From: Sphaerisporangium rufum | GTDB lineage: Bacteria; Actinomycetota; Actinomycetes; Streptosporangiales; Streptosporangiaceae | Length of the DNA: 64,000 bases | Reading direction: 5' to 3' | Assembly: GCF_016863395.1 (NCBI RefSeq) | Contig: NZ_BOOU01000068.1 | Span: forward strand, 61,586 to 125,585 | Shown here: in pieces, positions 36,458-44,913 of the stretch | How positions within the stretch are numbered: position 1 is the stretch's first letter | Layout of the letters: every line of letters begins with the position of its first letter | The notes under the pieces: model-generated | What the model saw: only the letters and a program-made list of their open reading frames with translations | What the model was told of the DNA's origin: nothing | The model's database searches: none | Translations under genes and position numbers: made by a program

Positions 36458-36608
36458 GCGTCCGAGCATACGTCCGACGAACCGATGACCGGCGGCCGGT
36501 CGGCCGCCCCGGCCCGCGCCGGCTTCGGGCACCGGGCGCCGGTCGGCGCCCGCCGGGCCGGCCCGGCGGGCGGCGCCCGAGTCAGGCACCCGAGTCAGGC
36601 GCCCCGGG

Positions 36609-36809
36609 TCAGCGGCGGTAGCCGTAGCCGGCGCCGGCCGGTGCCTTCGGAATGACCAGCCACATGATCAGGTAGATGACGAACTGCGGGCCGGGCAGCA
36701 CGCAGGACAGCACGAAGAGCAGGCGGACCATGGTGGGCGTCCAGCCCCAGCTCTCCGCCAGGCCACCGCACACGCCGGCGATCATCTTGTGCTCGCGCGA
36801 TCTGTACAT
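36609..36809 (-). CDS. PspC-domain small membrane protein
   Basis: Protein of 66 residues with the PspC fold: KMIAGVCGGLAESWGWTPTMVRLLFVL followed by a membrane helix (FVIYLIMWLVIP). Members sit in the cytoplasmic membrane and take part in envelope-stress signalling or act as toxins; here it stands alone. ATG 36809 follows GGAGGAG by 7 bases, which decides against a longer reading. Confidence 0.88.
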   Translation of the reverse strand: MYRSREHKMIAGVCGGLAESWGWTPTMVRLLFVLSCVLPGPQFVIYLIMWLVIPKAPAGAGYGYRR

Positions 36810-36952
36810 CAACGGCTCCTCCCCCGAGTCCATTCACTCGGTCAACGATCCCCGCTCCTGCCCGGTTCCCGGAAATTCACACGTTCCCGGCCCGCGGCGG
36901 CGGGCACGTCCTGATCAGCGCGTGGACCCTCTAAGGTGGCAATCCCCTGACC

Positions 36953-37543
36953 ATGGAGAGCAAAGTGGACCTCCCGACCCTGCAGGCGCAGCACCGCCTC
37001 ATCGTGCGCCAGAAGATCACCATGATGGTGAACCGCTACGTGGTGCACATCGAATTGCCCGACGGCTCCGAAGGCCCGATGGTGGCGTTCGCCGAGCAGA
37101 AGCGGCTGGCCTTCAAAGAGCAGGTCACGTTGTACACCGACGACTCGCGGCAGTACGTGCTCGCCGGGTTCAAGGCCCGCAAGGTGATCGACCTGGCCAG
37201 CGGCTACGACGTCGTGGACCATGGCGGGCAGCCGATCGGCTTCTTCAAGAAGGAGTTCGCCGCCTCGCTGATCCGCTCCACCTGGCACTTCCAGCAGCCC
37301 GGCATGCCGACCTTCACCGGGCAGGAGCGCAACGTGCTGGTGAGCGTGCTGCGCCGGTTCGTCGACTCGCTGTCGTGGCTGCCGTACCACTTCGACTTCG
37401 GGCAGGGCGCGCAGATCGCGTTCTCGGTGGACCGCAAGTGGGGGCTGCGCGACCGCTACCTGGTGGACATCCAGGACCCGCGCCTGGACCGCCGCCTGAT
37501 CATCGCGATGGCGGTGGCCCTGGACGCGCTGCAGGCCCGCTGA
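36953..37543 (+). CDS. LURP-one-related (LOR/scramblase-fold) protein
   Basis: Protein of 196 residues with the tubby/LURP-one beta-barrel layout: HRLIVRQKITMMVNRYVVH at the N-terminus, then repeated strand pairs and a hydrophobic final helix LIIAMAVALDALQ. Function in bacteria is unknown; the fold binds phospholipids in other lineages. The start is uncertain: ATG 36953, or GTG 36965 with GGAGAG 4 bases before it. Confidence 0.75.
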   Translation: MESKVDLPTLQAQHRLIVRQKITMMVNRYVVHIELPDGSEGPMVAFAEQKRLAFKEQVTLYTDDSRQYVLAGFKARKVIDLASGYDVVDHGGQPIGFFKKEFAASLIRSTWHFQQPGMPTFTGQERNVLVSVLRRFVDSLSWLPYHFDFGQGAQIAFSVDRKWGLRDRYLVDIQDPRLDRRLIIAMAVALDALQAR

Positions 37544-37563
37544 CCGTCCCCGCGCGGGCGTGA

Positions 37564-37592
37564 CGGCGGCCCCGGCCGGGCCGGGGCCGCCG
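37564..37592. terminator. Hairpin between convergent LURP and ALDH genes
   Basis: CGGCGGCCCCGGC (37564-37576) and its exact complement (37580-37592) give a 13-base-pair stem with a 3-base loop. It sits 21 bases after the LURP stop and ahead of the convergent ALDH stop. It can act in both directions. Confidence 0.65.
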
Positions 37593-37603
37593 CCATGCCC
37601 GGC

Positions 37604-38476
37604 TCACACCCCGGTGGGGTGCCAGACGGTCTTGGTCTCCAGGAACGCGGTCAGCCGCTCGACGCCCGGGTCGGCCGACCAGTCGATCTTCCCGGCCGGC
37701 GGGCGCAGCACCCGCTTGAGGTTCTCCGCGGCGTCCCGCTCGCAGGCCACCGCCAGCTCCTCGTCGCAGCCGGTCAGGTCGATGGCGTTCACGTCCATGT
37801 GTCCCGCCAGCCACGGCGCCAGCTCGGCCACCCGGCCGGTGAGCAGGTTCACCACGCCGCCCGGCAGGTCGGAGGTGGCGAGCACCTCGGCCAGCGTGAT
37901 CGCCGGCAGCGGGGCCCGCTCGGAGGTCACCACCACGCAAGTGTTGCCGGTGACGATCACCGGGGCGACGACCGACACCAGGCCGAGCAGCGGCGCCTGC
38001 TGCGGCGCCACCACGGCGACCACGCCGGTCGGCTCGGGGGTGGACAGGTTGAAGTACGGCCCGGCCACCGGGTTCGCCGCGCCGCGGATCGCGCCGATCT
38101 TGTCCGACCAGCCCGCGTACCAGACCAGCCGGTCCACCGCGGCGTCGGCCAGCTCGCCGGCCCGGCGGGCGGAGACGCCGTCGGCGTCGGCCAGCTCGGC
38201 GGCGAACTGCGCCCGCCGGCCCTCCAGCATCTCGGCGATCCGGTAGAGGATCTGCCCGCGGTTGTAGGCGGTGGCACCCGACCAGCCGGGGAACGCCTTG
38301 CGCGCGGCCGTCACCGCGTCCCGGGCGTCCTTGCGGGACGCCCGGGAGGCGTTGGCCAGGAAGTCGCCCTTGGAGGAGGTCACCACGTAGGACCTTCCGC
38401 TCTCCGACCGGGGGAACGCCCCGCCGATGTACAGCTTGTAGGTCTTGCGTACGGCGAGCCGGCCGCTCTCAGTCAT
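37604..38476 (-). CDS. Short aldehyde dehydrogenase-like protein lacking the nucleophile
   Basis: Protein of 290 residues covering only the cofactor-binding half of an aldehyde dehydrogenase (KLYIGGAFPRSESGRSYVV, FPGWSGATAYNRGQILYRIAEML, GVVAVVAPQQAPLLGLVSVV). It ends in TKTVWHPTGV before the catalytic Cys, and the ELGGK Glu is also absent. It is not a fresh truncation: this short form is usual beside a full ALDH and deoC in actinobacteria, as here. Probably a structural partner of the full-length enzyme. Starts 8 bases inside the small ORF upstream. Confidence 0.82.
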   Translation of the reverse strand: MTESGRLAVRKTYKLYIGGAFPRSESGRSYVVTSSKGDFLANASRASRKDARDAVTAARKAFPGWSGATAYNRGQILYRIAEMLEGRRAQFAAELADADGVSARRAGELADAAVDRLVWYAGWSDKIGAIRGAANPVAGPYFNLSTPEPTGVVAVVAPQQAPLLGLVSVVAPVIVTGNTCVVVTSERAPLPAITLAEVLATSDLPGGVVNLLTGRVAELAPWLAGHMDVNAIDLTGCDEELAVACERDAAENLKRVLRPPAGKIDWSADPGVERLTAFLETKTVWHPTGV

Positions 38477-38678
38477 CGCCCCTCCAGGTGGTCTCTTCGC
38501 AGGAGAGCCGCGCCGGGGTGGCGACCTGGTGGCAGCGGCTCACCCCGCAGCGGTGGGCGAACCACCCGCGGCGGGTCGTCAGGGGGGCCTGGCCGGCCCG
38601 GGCGTGCGCGTGCCCGCGGGCCGCCTGGGCCCGCCGCCGGCGGCGCGGCCCGCGCCGGTGCTCGCAGGGCTCAGACAT
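38469..38678 (-). CDS. Small Arg/Cys/His-rich ORF bridging two ALDH genes
   Basis: A 69-residue open frame starts with ATG 8 bases inside the end of the full ALDH and stops 8 bases inside the start of the short ALDH, filling the 194-base gap exactly. It is strongly basic ([16 protein letters not shown]) with four Cys and several His (HRCGVSRCHQV, LSCEETTW). No family is recognised. Tight overlaps on both sides favour translation; the high GC and Arg content mean a chance frame is possible. Confidence 0.4.
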   Translation of the reverse strand: MSEPCEHRRGPRRRRRAQAARGHAHARAGQAPLTTRRGWFAHRCGVSRCHQVATPARLSCEETTWRGDD

Positions 38679-40101
38679 CGAGATACGCCTCCAGCCCGTG
38701 CCGGCCGCCCTCGCGGCCGTAACCCGACTCCCGGTAGCCGCCGAACGGCGAGGTGGGGTCGAACCGGTTGAAGGTGTTGGCCCAGACCACGCCGGCGCGC
38801 AGCCGGTCGGCGGTCCACAGGATGCGCGAGCCCTTCTCGGTCCACACCCCGGCGGACAGGCCGAAGGGGGTGTTGTTGGCCTTCTCCACCGCCTCGGCCG
38901 GGGTCCGGAAGGTGAGGACCGACAGCACCGGGCCGAAGATCTCCTCCCGGGCGATGCGGTGCGACTGGGCGACGCCGGTGAACAGGGTCGGCGGGAACCA
39001 GTAGCCCTTGTCGGGGATCGGGCAGGACGGCGACCAGCGCTCGGCGCCCTCCTGCTCGCCCGCCTCGCTCAGCTCCCTGATCTTCGCCAGCTGGGCGGCC
39101 GAGTTGATCGCGCCGATGTCGGTGTTCTTGTCCAGCGGGTCGCCGAGCCGCAGGGTGGCCAGCCGCCGCTTGAGGGCGTCCAGCAGCTCGCCCTCGATCG
39201 ACTCCTGGACCAGCAGCCGGGATCCGGCGCAGCAGACGTGGCCCTGGTTGAAGAAGATGCCGTTGACGATGCCCTCGACGGCCTGGTCGAGCGCCGCGTC
39301 CTCGTACACGATGTTGGCGGCCTTGCCGCCGAGCTCCAGGGTGAGCTTCTTGCGGGTGCCGGCCACCGAGCGGGCGATCTGCCGCCCGACCTCGGTCGAG
39401 CCGGTGAACGCGACCTTCCGCACGCCGGGGTGCTCCACCAGCGCGCGTCCGGTGGCGCCGGCGCCGGTCACGATGTTCACCACGCCGGGCGGCAGGTCGG
39501 CCTGCCGGCAGATCTCGGCGAACGCCAGCGCGGTCAGCGGCGTCGTCTCGGCGGGCTTCAGCACCACGGTGTTGCCGCAGGCCAGCGCGGGCGCGATCTT
39601 CCAGGCCAGCATGAGCAGCGGGAAGTTCCACGGGATGACCTGCGCGGCCACCCCGAGCGGCCGGGGCGCCGGGCCGAACCCGGCGTACTCCAGCTTGTCG
39701 GCCCAGCCCGCGTGGTAGAAGAAGTGCGCGGCGACCAGCGGCAGGTCCACGTCCCGCGACTCGCGGATCGGCTTGCCGTTGTCCAGCGACTCCAGCACGG
39801 CCAGCTCGCGGGCCCGCTCCTGGATGATCCGGGCGATGCGGAACAGGTACTTGGCCCGCTCCCGGCCGGGCATGCGGCTCCAGACCGTGTCGTAAGCGGC
39901 GCGCGCGGCGGTGACGGCCCGGTCCACGTCGGCGTCGGTGGCCATGGTGAACTCGGCGAGGACCTCCTCGCTGGCCGGGTTGACGGTCTTCTCGCGCTCG
40001 CCGCCCGGCGAGTCGACCCACTCGCCGTTGACGAACAGGCCGTAGGAGGGGCGGATGTCGACGACGTCCCGCGACTCGGGCGCCGGTGCGTACTCGAACA
40101 T
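38671..40101 (-). CDS. Aldehyde dehydrogenase
   Basis: NAD(P)+-dependent dehydrogenase of 476 residues. Asn160 (IPWNFPLLM), Glu256 (LELGGK) and nucleophile Cys290 (NQGHVCCAGSR) are intact. It lies 10 bases after deoC in a deoC-ALDH-small ORF-ALDH-like operon. The likely role is oxidising acetaldehyde released by DeoC, or a related aldehyde from deoxynucleoside breakdown. Confidence 0.92.
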   Translation of the reverse strand: MFEYAPAPESRDVVDIRPSYGLFVNGEWVDSPGGEREKTVNPASEEVLAEFTMATDADVDRAVTAARAAYDTVWSRMPGRERAKYLFRIARIIQERARELAVLESLDNGKPIRESRDVDLPLVAAHFFYHAGWADKLEYAGFGPAPRPLGVAAQVIPWNFPLLMLAWKIAPALACGNTVVLKPAETTPLTALAFAEICRQADLPPGVVNIVTGAGATGRALVEHPGVRKVAFTGSTEVGRQIARSVAGTRKKLTLELGGKAANIVYEDAALDQAVEGIVNGIFFNQGHVCCAGSRLLVQESIEGELLDALKRRLATLRLGDPLDKNTDIGAINSAAQLAKIRELSEAGEQEGAERWSPSCPIPDKGYWFPPTLFTGVAQSHRIAREEIFGPVLSVLTFRTPAEAVEKANNTPFGLSAGVWTEKGSRILWTADRLRAGVVWANTFNRFDPTSPFGGYRESGYGREGGRHGLEAYLDV

Positions 40102-40111
40102 GGGGGCCGCC

Positions 40112-41071
40112 TCAGTCGAGGGTGAAGTAGTCGGGGCCGGCGTAGCGCCCGGTGGACATCTTCTGGCGCTGCATCAGCAGGTCGTTCAGCAGGCTGGACG
40201 CGCCGAGCCGGAACCGGTCCGGGGTGAGCCAGTCGTCGCCGGCCGTCTCGTTGACCAGCACCAGGTTCTTGATGGCGTCCTTGGTGGTGCGGATGCCGCC
40301 GGCCGGCTTGACGCCGACCACCCGCCCGGTCGCCGCGCGGAAGTCGCGGACCGCCTCCAGCATCACCAGGGTGACCGGCAGGGTGGCCGCCGGGGCGACC
40401 TTGCCGGTGGAGGTCTTGATGAAGTCGGCGCCGGCCAGCATGGCGAGCCAGGAGGCCCGGCGCACGTTGTCGTAGGTGGCGAGCTCGCCGGTCTCCAGGA
40501 TGACCTTCAGGTGGGCGTCGCGGCCGTCGCCGGCGCAGGCGGCCTTGATCGCCACGATCTCGTCGTACACCTTGCGGTAGTCGCCGGCCAGGAAGGCACC
40601 GCGGTCGATCACCATGTCGATCTCGTCGGCGCCGGCCGCCACCGCCAGGGCCGTGTCGGCCACCTTGACCTCCAGCGAGGAGCGGCCGCTCGGGAAGGCG
40701 GTCGCTACGCTGGCCACCCGGACGCCCGAGCCGCGCAGCGCGGCCACCGCGCCGGCGACCAGGTCGGGGTAGACGCAGACCGCGGCCACCTTGGGCACCG
40801 AGGGGTCGGCGGGGTCGGGGCGGACGGCCTTGGCGCACATCGCGCGCACCTTGCCGGGGGTGTCCGCCCCCTCCAGCGTGGTCAGGTCGACCATGGAGAT
40901 GGCCAGGTCGATGGCCTGGGCCTTGGCGGTCGTCTTGATCGATCGGGTGCCGAGCATCGCGGCGCGCTGGTCGGCGCCCACCCGGTCGACGCCGGGCAGG
41001 CCGTGCAGGAACGCGCGCAGCGCCGCGTCCGATGACGCGATCTCCGCGAGCGAGGTCGTCAGTGTTGACAC
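40112..41071 (-). CDS. deoC: Deoxyribose-phosphate aldolase
   Basis: Class I aldolase of 319 residues splitting 2-deoxyribose-5-phosphate into acetaldehyde and glyceraldehyde-3-phosphate. The Schiff-base Lys219 lies in DFIKTSTGK, and VGVKPAGGIRT carries the second catalytic Lys. Members of this longer actinobacterial form begin STLTTSLAEIASSD, which fits GTG 41071; GGGGAG abuts that codon directly, leaving an unusually short spacing. First gene of the aldehyde operon. Confidence 0.93.
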   Translation of the reverse strand: MSTLTTSLAEIASSDAALRAFLHGLPGVDRVGADQRAAMLGTRSIKTTAKAQAIDLAISMVDLTTLEGADTPGKVRAMCAKAVRPDPADPSVPKVAAVCVYPDLVAGAVAALRGSGVRVASVATAFPSGRSSLEVKVADTALAVAAGADEIDMVIDRGAFLAGDYRKVYDEIVAIKAACAGDGRDAHLKVILETGELATYDNVRRASWLAMLAGADFIKTSTGKVAPAATLPVTLVMLEAVRDFRAATGRVVGVKPAGGIRTTKDAIKNLVLVNETAGDDWLTPDRFRLGASSLLNDLLMQRQKMSTGRYAGPDYFTLD

Positions 41072-41303
41072 CTCCCCAGCATCGCCGACCAGCCGGATTG
41101 TGCCAAACCAGGCCATCCCCTAAGGCCCGGTAAGGCCGCCGGCCGCCGCGCGGGCGGCGCCTAAGGCCCTACGCGGCGGGACTTAGGCATGTCCGGGGCC
41201 ACGGACCGGGCGGGGATAGGGCATCCGCCCGATGTGGCGGGGGGCGCCTTACCGCGAATCTAGAGATGTCAGAAAAGAGATGCGAAACAAGGAGACACCC
41301 ACC

Positions 41304-41471
41304 ATGGGACCCGAGATCCACTACCAGCTCATCGCCAACCGGGTGGCCGAACTGCGCGCCGAGGCCGCCGAGCACCGTCGCGTCCGCGAGGCGCTGGCCG
41401 GGCGGGCGGGCAAGTCCCGCGGCTCCGAGCGGCGCTCCCGCGCGGTCTTCGGCAAGCTGCGCACCTCGTGA
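41304..41471 (+). CDS. 55-residue charged helical protein
   Basis: Short protein: an amphipathic helix (YQLIANRVAELRAEAAEHRRVREALAG) and a basic tail ending AVFGKLRTS. Similar 50-60-residue proteins are frequent in actinomycetes, but I recognise no function. AAGGAG lies 9 bases before the ATG, good support for translation. It precedes the large LuxR ATPase by 228 bases on the same strand. Confidence 0.6.
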   Translation: MGPEIHYQLIANRVAELRAEAAEHRRVREALAGRAGKSRGSERRSRAVFGKLRTS

Positions 41472-41699
41472 CGCGCCGGTCCCCGTCTCGTGGCGAGCCC
41501 CGCCGCGAGACCCGCGAGAAACCCGTCCCCACGATGCCCGGCCGGAACCTCCCTCCCGGCCGGGCCTCCCAGCCGCCCTGAACGGCGCGGGGGCTCGCGG
41601 GTACCGTCCGGCGGAGGCGGCCGGACGGCACCCGTGCCCGCGACGCCCGTTCGCTCAGCTGAGCGAATAAACAGTACTGACGGCTGCACAGGACATGAC

Positions 41700-44591
41700 A
41701 TGCTGGCGGACATGGTCGGTCGGATGGTGAGTCCCGTATTCGTGGGACGCGAAGCCGAGCTGGGCACACTCTCCGAGGCGTTCGAGCAGGCGCGCAAGCA
41801 GGCGGCGTCGGCCGTCCTGGTGGGCGGCGAGGCCGGCGGCGGCAAGACCCGCCTGGTCAGCCGGTTCGCCGAGGACGCCGCGGCGGCCGGCGCGCACGTG
41901 CTGCTCGGCGGATGCGTCGAGCTGTCCGCCGAAGGCCTCGCCTACGCGCCCTTCACCGCACTGCTGCGGCAGCTGGTGAAGGAGATGGGCGCCGCCGAGG
42001 TGGCCGCCCTGCTGCCCGACGGCGCCGCGCGCGACCTGGCCCGGCTGCTGCCGGAGTTCGGCGAGCCCAGCGGCGACCGCGAGACCGAGACCGGCCGGGC
42101 GCGGCTGTTCGAGCAGTTCCTCACCCTGATCGAGCGCCTCGCCGAACGCCGGGCGATCGTCCTGATCATCGAGGACATCCACTGGGCCGACCGGTCCAGC
42201 CGCGACCTGATCGCCTTCCTCAGCCGCAACCTGCGGACCGCGCCGGTCCTGATGATCCTCACCTACCGGTCCGACGAGCTGCACCGCCAGCACCCGCTGC
42301 GCCCGGTGCTCGCCGAGCTGGGCCGGGTGGAGGGGGTCGTCCGGCTGGAGGTGCCCCGCCTCATCCGGGGCGAGGTCGCCGACCAGATCGCCGGCATCAT
42401 CGGGCAGACCCCCAAATACTCCCTGGTCGAGAGCGTCTTCCACCGCAGCGCGGGCATCCCGCTGTTCGTCGAGGCGCTGGTCGAGCACGACTGCGACAAC
42501 TGCGGCGTGCCCGAGTCCCTGCACGACCTGATCATCGGCTCGGTGGAGCGGCTGCCCGAGGAGACCCAGCGCGTGCTGCGCATCGCGGCGGCCGGCGGCA
42601 ACCGGGTCGGCCACCGGCTGCTGGCCGCGGTCACCGACCTGTCCGACGTCGACCTGGAGAGCGCGCTGCGGCCCGCCATCGCCGGCAACGTCATCCAGGT
42701 CGCCGACGGGCGCGCCTACGTCTTCCGGCACGCGCTGATCCGCGAGGCCGTGCACGAGGAGATGCTGCCCGGCGAGCACAACCGGGTGCACGCCCGGTTC
42801 GCCGAGGAGATCGACCGCGACCGCACGCTGGTGCCGCCCGGCCGGGCCGCCATCGAGATCGCCCACCACTGGTATTCGGCGCGCGACAACCTGTGGGCCC
42901 TCATCGCCGCCTGGGAGGCCGCCGGCAAGGCGGCCAACGCCTTCGCCTACACCGAGCAGATCCAGCTGCTGGAGCGGGTGCTGTCGCTGTGGGACCGGGT
43001 GCCGGACGCCGCGACGCGCATCGGCGTCGACCACACCACCGTGCTGGAGCTGGCGTCAGAGGCCGCCCTGATCAGCGGGGAGACCGAGCGCGGGCTGAAA
43101 TTCGTCAAGGGGGCGCTGGCCGAGCTGGACGAGGGCGCCGAGCCCGAGCGGGTCGCCCGGCTGCTGGTCCGCCGCTCCCAGCTCAACAGCGACAAGGGCC
43201 GGCGAAACTCCATCGAGGACCTGCGCTACGCCGAGCGGCTGGTGCCGCGGCCCACCGAGGCCCGGGTGCACGTCCTCACCCGGCTCAGCTCGGTGCTGAT
43301 GTTCAGCAACGAGACCGTGGAGGGCACCGCGCTCACCCAGGAGGCGCTGGAGATCTCCCGCGATCTCGGCGACGAGTGCCTGGAGGGCGAGCTGCTGATC
43401 AACCTGGCGCTCGGCCAGTCGCTGGCCGGCGACCTGGAAGGGGCGTACCGCACCAACGAGCAGGCGATGGAGATCGGCCGGCGGCTCGGCTCGGGCCGCA
43501 TCACGCTGCGCGCCCTGGCCAACAGCGTGGACGCCCTGAACAACCTCGGCCGCTCGGAGGAGGCCGTGCAGCGGGCGCTGGAGGGCGAGGCGATCGCCCG
43601 GAAGATCGGCCGCTACCGCAACTCCGGCGCGTTCCTGGCCAACAACCGGGCCGAGGCGCTGGAGTCGATCGGCCGCTGGGACGAGGCGGTGGACGCCATC
43701 GACCACGCCCTGGCCATGGACCCGATCCCGCGGATCCGCCAGCACCTGCGCCGGGTCCGCGGCGACATCGCCGCCGGGCGCGGCGAGACCGACCAGCTGG
43801 AGCGCATCCTCGGTGAGGTCGGCACCACCGGCCGCGAGCCGCTGTCCTACGCCCAGGAGTGGATGGCGAACCTCCGGCTGCTGCTGGAGCTGCACCTGCT
43901 GCGCGGCGAGCACGCCGAGGCGCTGCGCACCGCCGAGGAGCTGCTGCCCACCTCCGGGAACATGCACTCCAGCAAGGCGATGCTCGGCTGGCGGGCCATG
44001 GCCCGCATCCGGGCCGCCTGCGACGCGGCCGAGGCCTCCTGTCCCGACCTGGCCGCGGCGGTGCTGGCCAAGGCCGAGGCGCGCGCCGATCACATGACGC
44101 TGGACGGCCCGGTCTCGGTGGCCTACCGGCTGGCCTTCACCGGCGACTTCGACGCGGCGGCGGCCGCCTGGGCGACGCTGGGCCGCCCTCCGCAGCAGGC
44201 GACCACGCTCACCCAGGCCGCGGCCGCCGCCGCGCGGGCCGGCGACCGGGACGGCGCCGCGACGCGGCTGCGCGAGGCGTATCCGATCGCCTGCTCGCTG
44301 GGCGCCCGGCCGCTGGTCACCGCGATCGAGTCGCTCGCCCGGCGCGCCGGGATCTCCCTGGTCGAGGGCGCGAGCCCGGCCGACGCGTCGCGCACCACCG
44401 AGCTGACGCCCCGCGAGCTGGAGGTGCTCCGCCTGGTCGCGCTCGGCCGCTCCAACCGCGAGATCGCCGGCGAGCTGTTCATCTCCGCCAAGACCGTCAG
44501 CGTGCACGTCTCCAACATCCTGGCCAAGCTCGGCACCGCCACCCGGGGCGAGGCCGCCGCGGCGGCGCACCGGCTGTCCCTGCTGGTCTGA
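41700..44591 (+). CDS. Large ATP-binding LuxR-family (LAL) regulator
   Basis: STAND-type regulator of about 963 residues. An AAA/NTPase module at the N-terminus has Walker A VGGEAGGGKTRLV (near 42-53) and Walker B IVLIIEDIHWAD; a long TPR-like helical middle follows; a C-terminal LuxR HTH (about 900-963, LTPRELEVLRLVALGRSNREIAGELFISAKTVSVHVSNILAKLG) binds DNA. Such proteins switch on pathways when a ligand triggers nucleotide exchange. The start is the first of several in-frame ATG codons (41700, 41712, 41724); upstream sequence is Pro/Arg noise. Target unknown. Confidence 0.88.
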   Translation: MLADMVGRMVSPVFVGREAELGTLSEAFEQARKQAASAVLVGGEAGGGKTRLVSRFAEDAAAAGAHVLLGGCVELSAEGLAYAPFTALLRQLVKEMGAAEVAALLPDGAARDLARLLPEFGEPSGDRETETGRARLFEQFLTLIERLAERRAIVLIIEDIHWADRSSRDLIAFLSRNLRTAPVLMILTYRSDELHRQHPLRPVLAELGRVEGVVRLEVPRLIRGEVADQIAGIIGQTPKYSLVESVFHRSAGIPLFVEALVEHDCDNCGVPESLHDLIIGSVERLPEETQRVLRIAAAGGNRVGHRLLAAVTDLSDVDLESALRPAIAGNVIQVADGRAYVFRHALIREAVHEEMLPGEHNRVHARFAEEIDRDRTLVPPGRAAIEIAHHWYSARDNLWALIAAWEAAGKAANAFAYTEQIQLLERVLSLWDRVPDAATRIGVDHTTVLELASEAALISGETERGLKFVKGALAELDEGAEPERVARLLVRRSQLNSDKGRRNSIEDLRYAERLVPRPTEARVHVLTRLSSVLMFSNETVEGTALTQEALEISRDLGDECLEGELLINLALGQSLAGDLEGAYRTNEQAMEIGRRLGSGRITLRALANSVDALNNLGRSEEAVQRALEGEAIARKIGRYRNSGAFLANNRAEALESIGRWDEAVDAIDHALAMDPIPRIRQHLRRVRGDIAAGRGETDQLERILGEVGTTGREPLSYAQEWMANLRLLLELHLLRGEHAEALRTAEELLPTSGNMHSSKAMLGWRAMARIRAACDAAEASCPDLAAAVLAKAEARADHMTLDGPVSVAYRLAFTGDFDAAAAAWATLGRPPQQATTLTQAAAAAARAGDRDGAATRLREAYPIACSLGARPLVTAIESLARRAGISLVEGASPADASRTTELTPRELEVLRLVALGRSNREIAGELFISAKTVSVHVSNILAKLGTATRGEAAAAAHRLSLLV

Positions 44592-44705
44592 GCGCCGGTT
44601 CCCGCCGGACCGGGCCGGCGGCCGCCGGAACGCGGTCCCGGGGCGGCCCGCACGCCGCCGAGCGGGCCCGGACCAGGCGATCCCGGCCATCGGATAGGGT
44701 GGATG

Positions 44706-44796
44706 CACCGAAGGGGAGTAGTCCCAATCGCGTGGTCGACACACTGGCGTCAAGCCCGGTCACGCGAGCCCACCCGGGCGGACGAGACCTTCGGCC
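44706..44796 (+). ncRNA. yybP-ykoY manganese riboswitch
   Basis: The two signature pieces of this class are present: GGGGAGTAG (44713-44721) near the 5' end and CGAGACCTTCGG (44783-44794) at the 3' end. CCGAAGG (44708-44714) and CCTTCGG (44788-44794) close the P1 helix with 7 perfect pairs. GTCGACACACTGGCGTC in the middle fits actinobacterial members. It lies 118 bases before a GDT1/UPF0016 gene, the family most often controlled by it. Mn2+ binding should raise exporter expression. A possible -10 TAGGGT sits at 44694-44699. Confidence 0.92.
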
Positions 44797-44835
44797 TGGC
44801 AGCCGCACGCGTGTGCGAACCTCCGCTGCCGGGCC

Positions 44836-44912
44836 GGAGGAGTCGCGCCCGAGATCCCCGCGGGGGCCCGCTTCCGGTCCGGTGGCCCGACCGACGAAGG
44901 GCCCCCTCCTCC
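44836..44912 (+). promoter_or_regulatory. Candidate expression platform of the Mn riboswitch
   Basis: GGAGGAG (44836-44842) is an exact complement of CTCCTCC (44906-44912), which ends one base before the GTG start. The stretch between them contains a further GC hairpin. Pairing of the two would form a long helix reaching the start codon. This may be the part that switches with the aptamer. Confidence 0.4.
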
Positions 44913-44913
44913 C

